A program made the position numbers and the translations under genes. The notes beneath the pieces were generated by a model. It was not told where the DNA came from, made no database searches, and worked only from the letters and a program-made list of their open reading frames with translations. This document shows positions 47,055 through 56,181 of a stretch of 64,000 bases of DNA, in pieces. This DNA is from Nostoc sp. NMS8 (GTDB taxonomy: Bacteria; Cyanobacteriota; Cyanobacteriia; Cyanobacteriales; Nostocaceae): contig NZ_JABXKK010000116.1 of the NCBI RefSeq assembly GCF_017115045.1, positions 226,464 through 290,463 of the forward strand. The letters run 5' to 3'. Each line of letters opens with the position of its first letter. Within the stretch, counting starts at the first letter, position 1.

Positions 47055-47596
47055 ATGTCCCTAACCCTTGAAGACTTGGAACAAATGCAGCAACAGCATC
47101 CTGACTTCCGCATGGAACTAGTCAAGGGTAATATTATTGTATGAGTCCATCAGGATACGAATCAGATGAAGTTGCCGCTGAAATGGTAGCCCAATTACGT
47201 AACTGGGTTAGACCGCGCAAACTCGGACGAACAGAAGCTTCTAGCGCCGGTTTCAGGTTGCCTAATTCCGATTTGCGCGCACCGGACGCTTCATTTGTTT
47301 TAGCCGAACGTTTGCGTCGCAGGCCGAAGTCTTTTGCTCAATTGGCTCCCGACTTGACTGTAGAGGTGAAGTCCCCTAGCGACAATTTAGAGGATCTGAG
47401 AGCCAAAATTCAAGAATTTCTGAGTTTAGGAACTCAGGTAGGACTTTTGCTCAATCCAGATGAGCGAATTGTTGAAGTTTACAATTTTGGACAAGAGGCA
47501 ATAATACTTCGTGATGGCGATATTTTAACAGTTCCCGAACTGTTCCCAGGATGGGAAGTACCAATTGCAGATTTGTGGCCTCCAGAGTTTGACTAG
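47055..47596 (+). pseudogene. Split Uma2-family (DUF820) gene, or coupled pair
   Basis: Two frames together make one Uma2 protein. The first, 47055-47144, reads MSLTLEDLEQM...KGNIIV. The second, 47141-47596, begins MSPSGYESDEV and runs to LWPPEFD. They overlap in an ATGA (GTATGA), consistent with loss of one base between codons V and M. The domain's residues RMELVKGNI..., LRAPDASFVLAERL and LTVEVKSPSDNLEDLRAKI are present across the join. A Shine-Dalgarno-like AGAGG precedes the first ATG. Either it is a frameshift pseudogene or the parts are translated by reinitiation. Confidence 0.7.
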
Positions 47597-47878
47597 GATA
47601 GTGTTAACAATTCAAAATTCAAAATTAAAGATATTTTGCCCACAGCACGTTACGCGAACAGACGCAGATTTAAATCCGACTGTAGCTTGCTTCCCGCAGA
47701 GTAAACGAGCGGATTAGTTTTGACTTTGCCTCGGAACTACGTGTAAATATTAAGGATCTAAAACCCCTTAATTTACGATAAAACTATCAATATTTGACAA
47801 TTGCCGTAGCGATCTAGCCTCTAATCAACTGAGGAACGGTAGAATATACCTAATTTTCTTAGCTTCAAAAACTAAACT

Positions 47879-48622
47879 ATGACGATGCATTCCAGACTCC
47901 AACATGCATTTACTAACCGCCGCGTTTTAAAAGTGATTAGCGGTTTGAATAACTTCGATGCCGCTAGCGTTGCTGCTACTGTCAAAGCTGCTGAATTTGG
48001 CGGTGCTACTTTTGTCGATATTGCTGCCGATCCAGCTTTAGTCCAGCTAGCTAAAAGTTTGACAAATTTACCAGTTTGCGTATCGGCAGTAGAGCCAGAT
48101 AAATTTGTGCAGGCTGTGGCAGTTGGTGCTGATTTAATTGAAATTGGGAATTTTGATTCTTTCTATGCTCAAGGACGCCGCTTTGAGGCTCCAGAAGTGC
48201 TAGCGTTGACTAAGCAAACTCGCGGTCTCCTGCCGGAAATCACCCTATCTGTTACCGTTCCCCATATTTTGGAACTAGATCAGCAGGTACAGTTAGCAGA
48301 AGAACTGGTGAAAGCTGGAGCAGATATTATCCAAACTGAAGGTGGTACTAGCAGTAACCCAGTTCACCCTGGAACTCTAGGATTAATTGAAAAAGCTGCT
48401 CCCACGTTGGCAGCAGCTTTTGAGATTTCCCGCGTAGTGTCAGTGCCAGTATTGTGTGCATCAGGCATTTCTAGCGTTACCGCGCCGTTAGCGATCGCGG
48501 CTGGTGCTGCTGGTGTTGGTGTTGGTTCCGCCATCAACCAACTCAATAGCGAAGTGGCAATGATTGCTGCCGTGCGTAGCTTAGTAGAAGCCTTAGCAAG
48601 TGCAATTGTCGTAAGGAGTTAA
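47879..48622 (+). CDS. Ycf23-like protein (DUF561)
   Basis: A 247-aa TIM-barrel-like protein of the Ycf23/DUF561 family found in cyanobacteria and red algal plastids. Typical segments are LKVISGLNNFDAASVA, GGATFVDIAADP, VGADLIEIGNFDSFY, GADIIQTEGGTSS and the glycine-rich GAAGVGVGSAINQLNS near the C-terminus. The last looks like a phosphate-binding loop. The reaction catalysed, if any, is unknown. It is monocistronic, followed by tandem heptamers. Confidence 0.9.
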   Translation: MTMHSRLQHAFTNRRVLKVISGLNNFDAASVAATVKAAEFGGATFVDIAADPALVQLAKSLTNLPVCVSAVEPDKFVQAVAVGADLIEIGNFDSFYAQGRRFEAPEVLALTKQTRGLLPEITLSVTVPHILELDQQVQLAEELVKAGADIIQTEGGTSSNPVHPGTLGLIEKAAPTLAAAFEISRVVSVPVLCASGISSVTAPLAIAAGAAGVGVGSAINQLNSEVAMIAAVRSLVEALASAIVVRS

Positions 48623-48766
48623 GAGTGATGAGTTAGGAGTGATGAGTAATGAGTTATGAGTTATGAGTTGAAGAAACTTATTCATTCAAAACTCCTAACT
48701 TCTAACTCCTAACTTCTAACTTCTAACTCCTAACTTCCAACTTCTAACTTCTAACTCATAACTTCT
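48614..48766. repeat. Long heptanucleotide repeat array (TAACTTC/TAACTCC)
   Basis: More than ten degenerate heptamers of the AGTTAAG/AACTTCT family run through the gap between convergent genes. They appear in opposite orientations on either side of about 48680, and the array reaches the last codons of the DegT gene. Confidence 0.75.
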
Positions 48767-49899
48767 TTCAAGGCATAAATCACCTGGTCTTGCTGCTGTT
48801 GTGTCAATTCTGGAAACATCGGCAAGGATATGACTTCATGGCAAGCTTGCTCTGCTATTGGTAAGTCTCCAATTTGATAGCCCAAATTCTGATAAACTGG
48901 CTGCAAATGTAAAGGATGGGGGTAGTAAATCATTGAACTCACACCCTGTTCTTGCAATTTGCTACGCACCCAATCTCGATATTTGGCGCTAGAACCATTT
49001 CGCCCTTCGCCTGATATGCGAATAGTATATTGATTCCATACTCCAATACCCCCAGGTAATTCTTGGGGCGGGACGATCCCCGGAATCTGACACAGATATT
49101 GGTAATAATAGTTGGCGATATTTCGTCGGCGCTCATTCCAAATATCTAAATAACGTAGCTTAATCTGCAAAATAGCTGCTTGAAGAGCATCTAAGCGGCT
49201 ATTTACACCAATTTCTTCATGTAAATATCTAATTTTACTGCCATGATCTCGTAAGATTCGCAGTTTAGTGGCGATCGCTGGGTCATTAGTCGTGATTGCG
49301 CCGCCATCGCCGCAACCACCAAGATTTTTGGTAGGGTAGAAACTAAAGCAACCAATATGTCCAATACTTCCGACTTTTTGATCGGCCCAAATTGCGCCTG
49401 TAGACTGAGCGCAATCTTCAATTATTGCCAAATTGCGAGACTGAGCGATCGCCATCAATGATGTCATATCCACAGGCTGCCCAAATAGGTGAACTGGGAT
49501 AATCGCTTTAGTTTTGGGTGTAATTGCTGCCGCTACTTGCTCTACATGTAAATTAAACGTAGTTGCATCAATATCGACAAAAACAGGCTTTGCCCCCACG
49601 GCGCTAATCACTTCAGATGTAGCAATAAAGGTGAAAGGCGTTGTAATCACTTCATCGCCTGTACCAATTTCCAAGACTCGTAACGCTAAGAAAAGCGCAT
49701 CAGTACCAGAATTACAAGCCACACATTCAGTAACAGTATTATAAGCGGCAAACTGTTGTTCAAAACCTTCAACTAAGGGGCCGCCAATATAGCGACCAGA
49801 AGCCAAAACCTCTAAGACAGCTGCACTTACTTCTGCTTCAATGGTGGTGTATTGCTGCTTGATATCAAAGGCAGGGATGGGATTTACACTTTGGATCAT
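48751..49899 (-). CDS. DegT/DnrJ/EryC1/StrS-family aminotransferase
   Basis: A PLP-dependent sugar aminotransferase-like enzyme of 382 aa. The PLP-binding lysine is Lys191 in FYPTKNLGGCGDGGAI. ACNSGTDALFLALR, ITTPFTFIAT, VFVDIDATTFNL, IPVHLFGQ and IIEDCAQSTGA also match the family. Such enzymes aminate keto-sugars for lipopolysaccharide or exopolysaccharide. No other nucleotide-sugar genes are beside it, so the substrate is unknown. Confidence 0.93.
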   Translation of the reverse strand: MIQSVNPIPAFDIKQQYTTIEAEVSAAVLEVLASGRYIGGPLVEGFEQQFAAYNTVTECVACNSGTDALFLALRVLEIGTGDEVITTPFTFIATSEVISAVGAKPVFVDIDATTFNLHVEQVAAAITPKTKAIIPVHLFGQPVDMTSLMAIAQSRNLAIIEDCAQSTGAIWADQKVGSIGHIGCFSFYPTKNLGGCGDGGAITTNDPAIATKLRILRDHGSKIRYLHEEIGVNSRLDALQAAILQIKLRYLDIWNERRRNIANYYYQYLCQIPGIVPPQELPGGIGVWNQYTIRISGEGRNGSSAKYRDWVRSKLQEQGVSSMIYYPHPLHLQPVYQNLGYQIGDLPIAEQACHEVISLPMFPELTQQQQDQVIYALKEVMS

Positions 49900-50417
49900 G
49901 AGTTCTTATTTTATCGGGAGATACAAAGGATGCACTTCGACAGTCAATTTTTGCTGATTGAATTGTTAATCAAAGAAGAGCTACTAAAAGACTATCGCCC
50001 AAGATACGCATCTATTAGGGATTTTACTTAAGTTGTGGTGCAGTAAGCTACCGCACATTTAATTTACAGATATAGGCATACTAGGTGTTTGCCATGTTAA
50101 GGTCGTACCATTTGGAATTTTGAATTGATGAAAGTGATACATATCAAGGGGTTTCGGCGAGAAGTCTCACACGATAGGTACTCGTTGCTGGGGGAGGAAC
50201 GCCGCTCCGGGACTGGGGACTGGGGACTAGGCAGTGGGAAAACATTCAAAAATTTGGCAGGAGTTAAAGCAAATTCCATAATTTTTAGCTTGAAAAGGAA
50301 ATCCCCAGTCCCTAATCCCCAGTATCCAGTCCTTTTTACTCAAGATCCAACACATCGGATCAAAGTTCCTCTTGTGTGGGCTGCTTTGAGAAGAAAATAC
50401 CAGGAGATAGACAACTT
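49900..50417. other. Divergent intergenic region with short repeats
   Basis: It lies between the DegT and FetB genes. Heptamer-type strings (GGGGACT near 50209-50237 and their complements near 50303-50336) form a loose inverted arrangement. I see no supported gene. Confidence 0.4.
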
Positions 50418-51194
50418 ATGCAGGATCTAATCAAACTGGATTTCGTGGATTTAGCTATGGCTGTGGGATTGATGGCGATCGCCATTGGTTTATCTGCCTG
50501 GGAAAAATTAGGATTAGAGTTAAACCTAGCCCTTGCTACTGGGAGAACCATCTTACAACTTCTTGTATTGGGATACATTTTAGATTTCATCTTGGCTTTA
50601 GACAATGCTTGGGCAGTTTTGACGCTATTAGCAATAATGCTGACAATTACGGCGATTGTCGCACGAAATCGCATCAGCCAAAAAATTCCTCATCTGTTGC
50701 CTTTGGTGTGGGGTGCAATTTTAATTAGTACCGCCCTGACAGTGTTTTACACCAACTTCTTGATTATTCAACCAGAAAGATGGTATGAACCACAGTATAT
50801 AATCCCCTTAGTAGGGATAGTCTTAGGTAATGCTACCAATGCAGCTGCGATCGCAGGCGATCGTCTTGTCAGCACCATTAATTCCAGCCATCTGGAAATA
50901 GAAACCCACTTAAGTTTAGGTGCAACTCCAGAGCAAGCAGTTAGCCAGTATCGCAAAGACGCCATCAGAGCCGGGTTAATTCCCACTCTCAATCAAATGA
51001 TCGTCATCGGGATGGTCGCAATCCCAGGAATTACCACCGGACAGCTATTAGGTGGTGTGAAACCCTTGGATGCTGTATCTTATGAAATTTTGATTATGTT
51101 CATGGTTACTTTCGCTAACTTGTTGACAACAGTTTTAGTCACGAAGGGGTTGTGTCGTCAATTTTTTAATTCTGCCGCGCAGTTGGTGAGGTGA
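50418..51194 (+). CDS. FetB-family (UPF0014) ABC transporter permease
   Basis: A 258-aa membrane protein with about seven hydrophobic helices. It matches the UPF0014/FetB family: LNLALATGRTILQLLVLGYIL, IPLVGIVLGNATNAAAIAGDRL and the conserved cytoplasmic LSLGATPEQAVSQYRKDAIRAGLIPTLNQM. MVAIPGITTGQLLGG follows. E. coli FetAB exports iron; no FetA ATPase gene is near, so the partner must be encoded elsewhere. The frame is open upstream from a TTG, but the ATG here has AGGAG about 11 nt before it. Confidence 0.9.
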   Translation: MQDLIKLDFVDLAMAVGLMAIAIGLSAWEKLGLELNLALATGRTILQLLVLGYILDFILALDNAWAVLTLLAIMLTITAIVARNRISQKIPHLLPLVWGAILISTALTVFYTNFLIIQPERWYEPQYIIPLVGIVLGNATNAAAIAGDRLVSTINSSHLEIETHLSLGATPEQAVSQYRKDAIRAGLIPTLNQMIVIGMVAIPGITTGQLLGGVKPLDAVSYEILIMFMVTFANLLTTVLVTKGLCRQFFNSAAQLVR

Positions 51195-51231
51195 AGGGAT
51201 TAATCTACATCCTAGAGTATTTTATTTCTAC

Positions 51232-53025
51232 TTAGCCTCCCAAAGTCCGTGTATAAATTACCTGACCTTGGGAATCATAGAGGAAAAGGGACAGGTTGGC
51301 ATTGTCACCGATTACACCTAGCGCTTCCCGTAAGCTTTGCAAGTGGTTGGTAATATCAACAGCAGTATCCGAGTTTTCAGAATAAGGATTAGCCAAATTA
51401 TTTTGCCTTATTTGGTCATATTCAGGCGTTAACCGGACAATAATTCCAGCATTGTCTATGCTAAAGGTGCAAATCCGAATTCCATTATTAATACAGGTTT
51501 TATCTAAGTCAGTGCGGGTTTGTTGGAAACTACTAACAACTTGTAATTTTTCTTGTGCTTGTTTGAGGGATGTTGAGTAAGGTTGGATGAGAGACTGAGC
51601 TTGAGTATAGTACAAACTATTTTCAGGAACTTTTTTAGTAGTTTGCAAAGCCTGATCCCAGTATGTCGCTGCTGCAAGCCATTGGTTTTGTTGCTCATAA
51701 CCTTTGGCTTGCTTGGCGGCGATCAGGGCTTGTTGGTAGGTTTGAACAGCTAATCGTTCTTTAGTAGCGCGATCGCGGACTACTACTAACTTCGGTTTAT
51801 AATTTATCAACAGCTTTCGAGCTTCTTGGTATCCAACGCTATTCCAGGGAATAGTATTCAAGGCATTAACTACTACTAGCCAAGTAGACTGCACCTTTTG
51901 CCAGTCATTCAATGATTTAGCATTAGCTTCCTGCTTCTCGGCTGCAACGGCTACAGCTTTTGCTGCTGTTAATTTTTTCAGCCATTTTTCCTCAAGAAAT
52001 ATCTGTTGATTTACAGCGTGTAAACGGACACGATAATTAAGTAATTTACCCTGCACTAATCCATAGAGTTCACTACTGGAACTTATAGTTTCTAATGGCG
52101 CTATAGCTTGGCGCCATAAGTGTTGCCTAGCTTGTAATTCCTCTAGGCTAGATGCCGGAGTTTGAACTTTTTGTGTCGCCAAAGATGCTGTCTGCAAAGC
52201 CTTGACCACCTGGTTGATTTTTTCTGACTGTCCAGACAAACTTGCTTTTAGTTGTTTTGATACCTGGTAACGAGGCGACCAACTAGGAATTGCATTCAGA
52301 GCTGCGCTGCCTGTCTCAAGTTCCTGTTGTATGGTAACTAATTCTTTTTCAGACTTGGCGCGGCGCATCAATTGCGAGGATTTTGTTTTTAATTGCTCGG
52401 CATTTTGCATTTCTTTACACTCAGACATCACACAAGGAGGAGTCAAAAAGTAAGCACTACCGCCTAAGACTACAATTCCCAACAATGCTGCACCCAGTAG
52501 GATAGGTTTGACTTGAAATTCTGGCTTTACAGCCGACAAATTCGGCACATCTGCAAAGGGGTCAAACAGTTCCTCTTCCTCAGCCTCATCAATTGATGGA
52601 GAATATGCCAGAGATGAAGATGAATAAGATATTGCTTCCTCATCTCTCCCATCTCCCCCTGCTCCCTGCTCCCTGCTCCCTGCTTCCTGCTCCCTTCCCC
52701 CTGCCCCCTGCCTCCTGCCCCCCGTCTGCTTCAACTCCAAAAAACATTTGGCATAAGGGATCTGTTCACCAAAAATTCTGAGGAAACATTGCACCCGTTG
52801 TTCTTTGTGGGGTGCTAGAGACTGAAGTACTTCCTCAACAACTGTGAAAATTAGTTGAGCGTCAACTATTAAATCTGATGCGTGTTGCGTTAAAATCATT
52901 AACTCGTCTTTATTGACGGCGCACTTAACCTCAAAGACTTCAGTTGTTGAAACTTCTACAAGTAATTGTTCCTGTAAAGTTTTGGCTAAAAGCTGTAAAT
53001 CTTCCTGCTGGACTGCTACTTTCAT
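51232..53025 (-). CDS. Large single-pass membrane protein of unknown function, 597 aa
   Basis: I do not recognise a named family. Residues ~1-100 form a globular domain (MKVAVQQEDLQLLAKTLQEQ). A repeat-derived stretch rich in Gly, Arg, Glu and Gln (~102-130), an acidic region (DEAEEEELFDPFADVP) and one helix at about 178-197 (ILLGAALLGIVVLGGSAYFL) come next. A long Gln/Ala/Lys-rich helical region follows, probably coiled coil. The last ~90 residues look globular (TRTDLDKTCINNGIRICTFS, DNANLSLFLYDSQGQVIYT). The helix implies an N-terminal cytoplasmic and C-terminal periplasmic part, or the reverse. Confidence 0.8.
   Translation of the reverse strand: MKVAVQQEDLQLLAKTLQEQLLVEVSTTEVFEVKCAVNKDELMILTQHASDLIVDAQLIFTVVEEVLQSLAPHKEQRVQCFLRIFGEQIPYAKCFLELKQTGGRRQGAGGREQEAGSREQGAGGDGRDEEAISYSSSSLAYSPSIDEAEEEELFDPFADVPNLSAVKPEFQVKPILLGAALLGIVVLGGSAYFLTPPCVMSECKEMQNAEQLKTKSSQLMRRAKSEKELVTIQQELETGSAALNAIPSWSPRYQVSKQLKASLSGQSEKINQVVKALQTASLATQKVQTPASSLEELQARQHLWRQAIAPLETISSSSELYGLVQGKLLNYRVRLHAVNQQIFLEEKWLKKLTAAKAVAVAAEKQEANAKSLNDWQKVQSTWLVVVNALNTIPWNSVGYQEARKLLINYKPKLVVVRDRATKERLAVQTYQQALIAAKQAKGYEQQNQWLAAATYWDQALQTTKKVPENSLYYTQAQSLIQPYSTSLKQAQEKLQVVSSFQQTRTDLDKTCINNGIRICTFSIDNAGIIVRLTPEYDQIRQNNLANPYSENSDTAVDITNHLQSLREALGVIGDNANLSLFLYDSQGQVIYTRTLGG
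52650..52725. repeat. CTCCCTG heptanucleotide repeat within a coding region
   Basis: About ten degenerate CTCCCTG/CCCCTGC heptamers lie inside the membrane protein gene. Read in frame they produce an unusual G/R/E/Q-rich linker (QGAGG, REQEAGS, REQGAGG). The reading frame stays open throughout. Confidence 0.85.
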
Positions 53026-53661
53026 AGAGCTTCCCGCTGAACTTCTATATTGTTTTGATTATTTTTAAGAGGATGAAACGAACTTTCTCGGTTTATTGAA
53101 TGCAAATGCACAGTTTAACCAACCACAGCCTAAAAATCTGAACGACCAACTTTCTAACACAAATTCTGATTTTTCACCAAAAAGAAATAAAGCAGTTATT
53201 GTTTGCGGCGCTACATTTTCAAATTCATAGGTGAAAAATAAATAATCTATCTTCAGATATAAATTACAAATAAAAAATGGGAACAATAGAATGTTTGGGT
53301 ATTTTCAGTGCATTATTTCGCCACAATTAAATTCATAGGAGCTAGTGTCCTAGATGATTCTAGTTGCAGAGCAGTTGTTACCAAATTATCCAAAGGTTAA
53401 GAAAACGATGTTATGTCAGAGGGTTTTGACAGAAATGCTAATTATCTTCTATGCTGGGAAGCTTGCTGAGGATATTAATTATGTGTTGTAAACGGGTTGG
53501 CTATCGAAATTAATGTGCCTCATTTGGTAAATTCGATAAAATTGATCCGTGAAAAATAAATTTTTATAGCTGCCAAAAGCTTCATTCTGCAATAAAGGTG
53601 CTGCAAAATATTAAGACAGCAATCAGCAAAAGCTTGGAAAGTGTCAGTACAAGGTGTATCA
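53026..53661. other. Divergent intergenic region, about 630 nt
   Basis: AT-rich, without a supported gene or terminator. It should hold promoters for the membrane protein gene and the SucC-like gene. Confidence 0.35.
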
Positions 53662-54888
53662 ATGGATTTATTAGAGTACCAAGTTAAAGAATGGTTTGGG
53701 AAGATAGGCATTCCGGTATTGCCTTCCCAGCGAATTGACCATCCTACAGATTTAAAACGTTTAAAAATTCGCTTTCCAATTGTACTGAAATCTCAAGTAC
53801 ACGGAGCAGAACGAGCAAAAGCTGGTGGAGTCAGGTTTGCTCAAACGACTATCGATGCGATCGCAGCTGCTCAAAATATCTTTAGTTTGCCAATATGGGG
53901 CGAATTGCCGGAAGTGGTGCTGGCAGAATCCCAATACAACGCTAACCAGGAATTTTATCTAGCGGTGGTTTTAGATACTGCTGTCTGCCGACCGGTACTT
54001 TTAGGTTGCAAAGAAGCGGACATCGATTGGGAATCCGCTGGCGAAAGAATGCACCATGTTGTTGTAGAACAAGAATTCTCGCCATTTTATGCCCGACGAC
54101 TAGCTTTGAAAATGGGTTTGCAAGGGACGCTGATGCAGTCGGTAAGCAACGTTGTGGAGAAGATGTACCACTTATTTGTGCAAAAAGACCTGGATTTAGT
54201 TGAAATCAATCCCTTGGCAGTCAGTGCTACTAATCAAGTTATGGCTCTCAATGGTAAAGTCAGAGTCAATGAACGGGCGATCAAGCGTCATCCCGATCTT
54301 GCCGAAATGGCGGCAAAAATTATCAGCCGTCATACCAGTACCGAAATCAACGGTATTTTAGGCGACTGGGATGGTGTAGCAATGCATGGAAAAATCGGTA
54401 TTTTAGGTAATGGTACTGGTTCGGTGATGGCAACTTTGGATTTAGTCGCTAATGCTGGTGGTAATCCAGGTCTTTGTTTGAACCTACGTCATGCTTTCCT
54501 TACAGATACTACACCAACAACCTTCCGCGATCGCCTAGAAATGGGTCTGAAAATGCTGGAGGTTGATAAAAGTATTCAAGTAATATTAATTAACTTTCTA
54601 GGTAGCATTCCTCAAAGGGAGGAAGTAACTGAAGTGATCGCCAAAGTTGTGCAGCCAGACAATAGCGAACTTCAATCACAGACTATACGTTCTAATGGTA
54701 ATAAAGTGCGACGCGAGCTTAATTTTCCATCCTTAGTTGTCCGCCTAGCGGGTTCTGAATTTAGTACTGCAAGAAAATATTTGACAACACTAAAAACCCA
54801 CAGCGACGCGCTCCTGGTGGTAGAAAATTTAGATGAGGCAGTGGATGCAGCAGTTCGTCTTGCTAAACCAACGGTTAATAAAAAGTAG
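53662..54888 (+). CDS. sucC: Succinyl-CoA synthetase beta subunit-like protein
   Basis: An ATP-grasp/CoA-ligase protein, 408 aa, with the SucC layout: MDLLEYQVKEWF, KSQVHGAERAKAGGV, EFYLAVVLD and LDLVEINPLAVS. GKIGILGNGTGSVMATLDLV follows. Compared with E. coli SucC, the metal-binding LDGK is LNGK (Asp to Asn). The phosphate-loop glycines of LDVGGGA and NIFGG are replaced (LNLRHAF, NFLGSI). The C-terminal ligase half is therefore diverged. A GTG 21 nt upstream is in frame. The alpha-like gene follows after 123 nt. Confidence 0.85.
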   Translation: MDLLEYQVKEWFGKIGIPVLPSQRIDHPTDLKRLKIRFPIVLKSQVHGAERAKAGGVRFAQTTIDAIAAAQNIFSLPIWGELPEVVLAESQYNANQEFYLAVVLDTAVCRPVLLGCKEADIDWESAGERMHHVVVEQEFSPFYARRLALKMGLQGTLMQSVSNVVEKMYHLFVQKDLDLVEINPLAVSATNQVMALNGKVRVNERAIKRHPDLAEMAAKIISRHTSTEINGILGDWDGVAMHGKIGILGNGTGSVMATLDLVANAGGNPGLCLNLRHAFLTDTTPTTFRDRLEMGLKMLEVDKSIQVILINFLGSIPQREEVTEVIAKVVQPDNSELQSQTIRSNGNKVRRELNFPSLVVRLAGSEFSTARKYLTTLKTHSDALLVVENLDEAVDAAVRLAKPTVNKK

Positions 54889-55011
54889 TGAGCAATAATT
54901 CGTAATTCGTAATTCGTAATTAAGGCAATCCCCATCTGATTCCTTTCCTTGTCCCTTTCTTCAAGCTCAGTGATTAAATTCACTGACTTGGCAAATTTTA
55001 GGTAATTTTTT

Positions 55012-55893
55012 ATGAACTTAACGCCAGAAAGTAAAGTCTTAATTCAAGGCTTTTGTGAATTTATATCAAGCATTTATGTTGCTCAAATGAAAGCTTATGG
55101 CACGAATTTGGTAGCTGGTGTCAATGCTGGATGCGGCGGACAAGAACTGCATGGACTGCCAGTATTTGACTTAGTAGAGGAGGTAATAGAAAAATTTGGG
55201 GCAATTGATACGACAATCATTTGTGTAGATCCTTATGACGTACTAGATGCGGCATTAGAAGCGATCGCATCTAAGATTCGCCAGATTATTATTATTACTG
55301 CTGGTGTGCCGCCTTTGGATATGGTGCAATTACTCCGCAAAGCCGAAGCCTGTGAAACTTTGGTAATCGGGCCAAATAGTCCGGGGATCATTGTACCAGG
55401 AAAAATTCTCTTAGGGACTCAACCCAGCGAATTTTATACCCCTGGGACTGTGGGGATCGTTAGTCGTAGCAGCACTCTCACCTACGAAATTGCCTACGAA
55501 TTAACAAAAGCAGGTTTAGGGCAGTCGATTAGTGTCAGTATTGGTAGTGATGCGATCGTTGGTTCCTCGTTTCTGCAATGGTTGCAAATTCTTGATGAGG
55601 ATGAAACCACAGAGGCGATCGTTTTAGTCGGTCAACCTGGTGGTGGTAGTGAAGAAGCAGCAGCCCGATACATTGCTGAGGCAATTGATAAACCAGTAAT
55701 TGCCTACATTGCAGGTAGACTTGCACCACCAGGAAAAAGTTGGCGTCAAACTGGAACTTTAGCAACGGTTATCGGACGCGATCCCAATTTTGGCACAGCC
55801 CAAAGTAAATTAGCTGCTTTAAAAGAAGCGGAAGTTACAGTAGCCGAACGCCCTTCTCAGATTCCAGAATTATTAAGAAAGGAAATTAACTAA
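55012..55893 (+). CDS. sucD: Succinyl-CoA synthetase alpha subunit-like protein with altered active site
   Basis: A 293-aa SucD-like protein: VLIQGFCEFISSIYVAQMKAYGTNLVAGV, GPNSPGIIVPG and VGIVSRSSTLTYE match CoA- and nucleotide-contact regions. In E. coli SucD the phosphorylated His246 (GHAGA) and Glu208 (GEIGG) are essential. Here the aligned residues are Gln246 (W-R-Q-T-G) and Gln208 (G-Q-P-G-G), at the same residue numbers. If the alignment is right, the protein cannot carry the usual phosphohistidine. It may be a regulatory or differently working paralogue; the symbol reflects family only. Confidence 0.83.
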   Translation: MNLTPESKVLIQGFCEFISSIYVAQMKAYGTNLVAGVNAGCGGQELHGLPVFDLVEEVIEKFGAIDTTIICVDPYDVLDAALEAIASKIRQIIIITAGVPPLDMVQLLRKAEACETLVIGPNSPGIIVPGKILLGTQPSEFYTPGTVGIVSRSSTLTYEIAYELTKAGLGQSISVSIGSDAIVGSSFLQWLQILDEDETTEAIVLVGQPGGGSEEAAARYIAEAIDKPVIAYIAGRLAPPGKSWRQTGTLATVIGRDPNFGTAQSKLAALKEAEVTVAERPSQIPELLRKEIN

Positions 55894-55937
55894 TTACTAA
55901 TTCGTATTTTGTAGTTAAGAATTCAATTACGAATTAT

Positions 55938-56039
55938 TTAGTCTTGGGAACGATTTTGAGGAAACAGGTAGGCGATCGCAGCGTAACCCGAAAAACTGAG
56001 TAAACTAACCAAAAAAGCGGCCAGAACAAAAGTAGACAT
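55938..56039 (-). CDS. Candidate 33-aa single-helix membrane peptide
   Basis: The open frame gives a peptide starting MSTFVLAAFLVSLLSFSGYA, with one hydrophobic helix and a polar FPQNRSQD tail. It has the size and shape of thylakoid low-molecular-weight subunits, but I cannot match it to PetL, PetM, PetN, Psb30, PsbX or NDH small subunits. It contains a GCGATCGC site in the frame. A weak Shine-Dalgarno is seen upstream. Confidence 0.5.
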   Translation of the reverse strand: MSTFVLAAFLVSLLSFSGYAAIAYLFPQNRSQD

Positions 56040-56181
56040 AATGTTATACTCTATGCAATTCCCAAATTTTGTTGTCCATCAACAAACAAAAAGGTGGGAT
56101 ACTTTCAAATTAGCAATTGGGTATGACACAGCCATGACTACCTTGTGTCAATCCCTCAGACTCAAAATTTTTTAGCTCAAC

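Noticed and set aside
48614..48766. CRISPR-like appearance of the repeated strings
   Set aside because: Repeats are 7 nt, degenerate and contiguous, with no spacers; they are heptanucleotide tandem repeats.
50125..50430. 101-aa frame upstream of the FetB gene
   Set aside because: It runs through heptamer repeats and overlaps the FetB start; it reads as low-complexity sequence.
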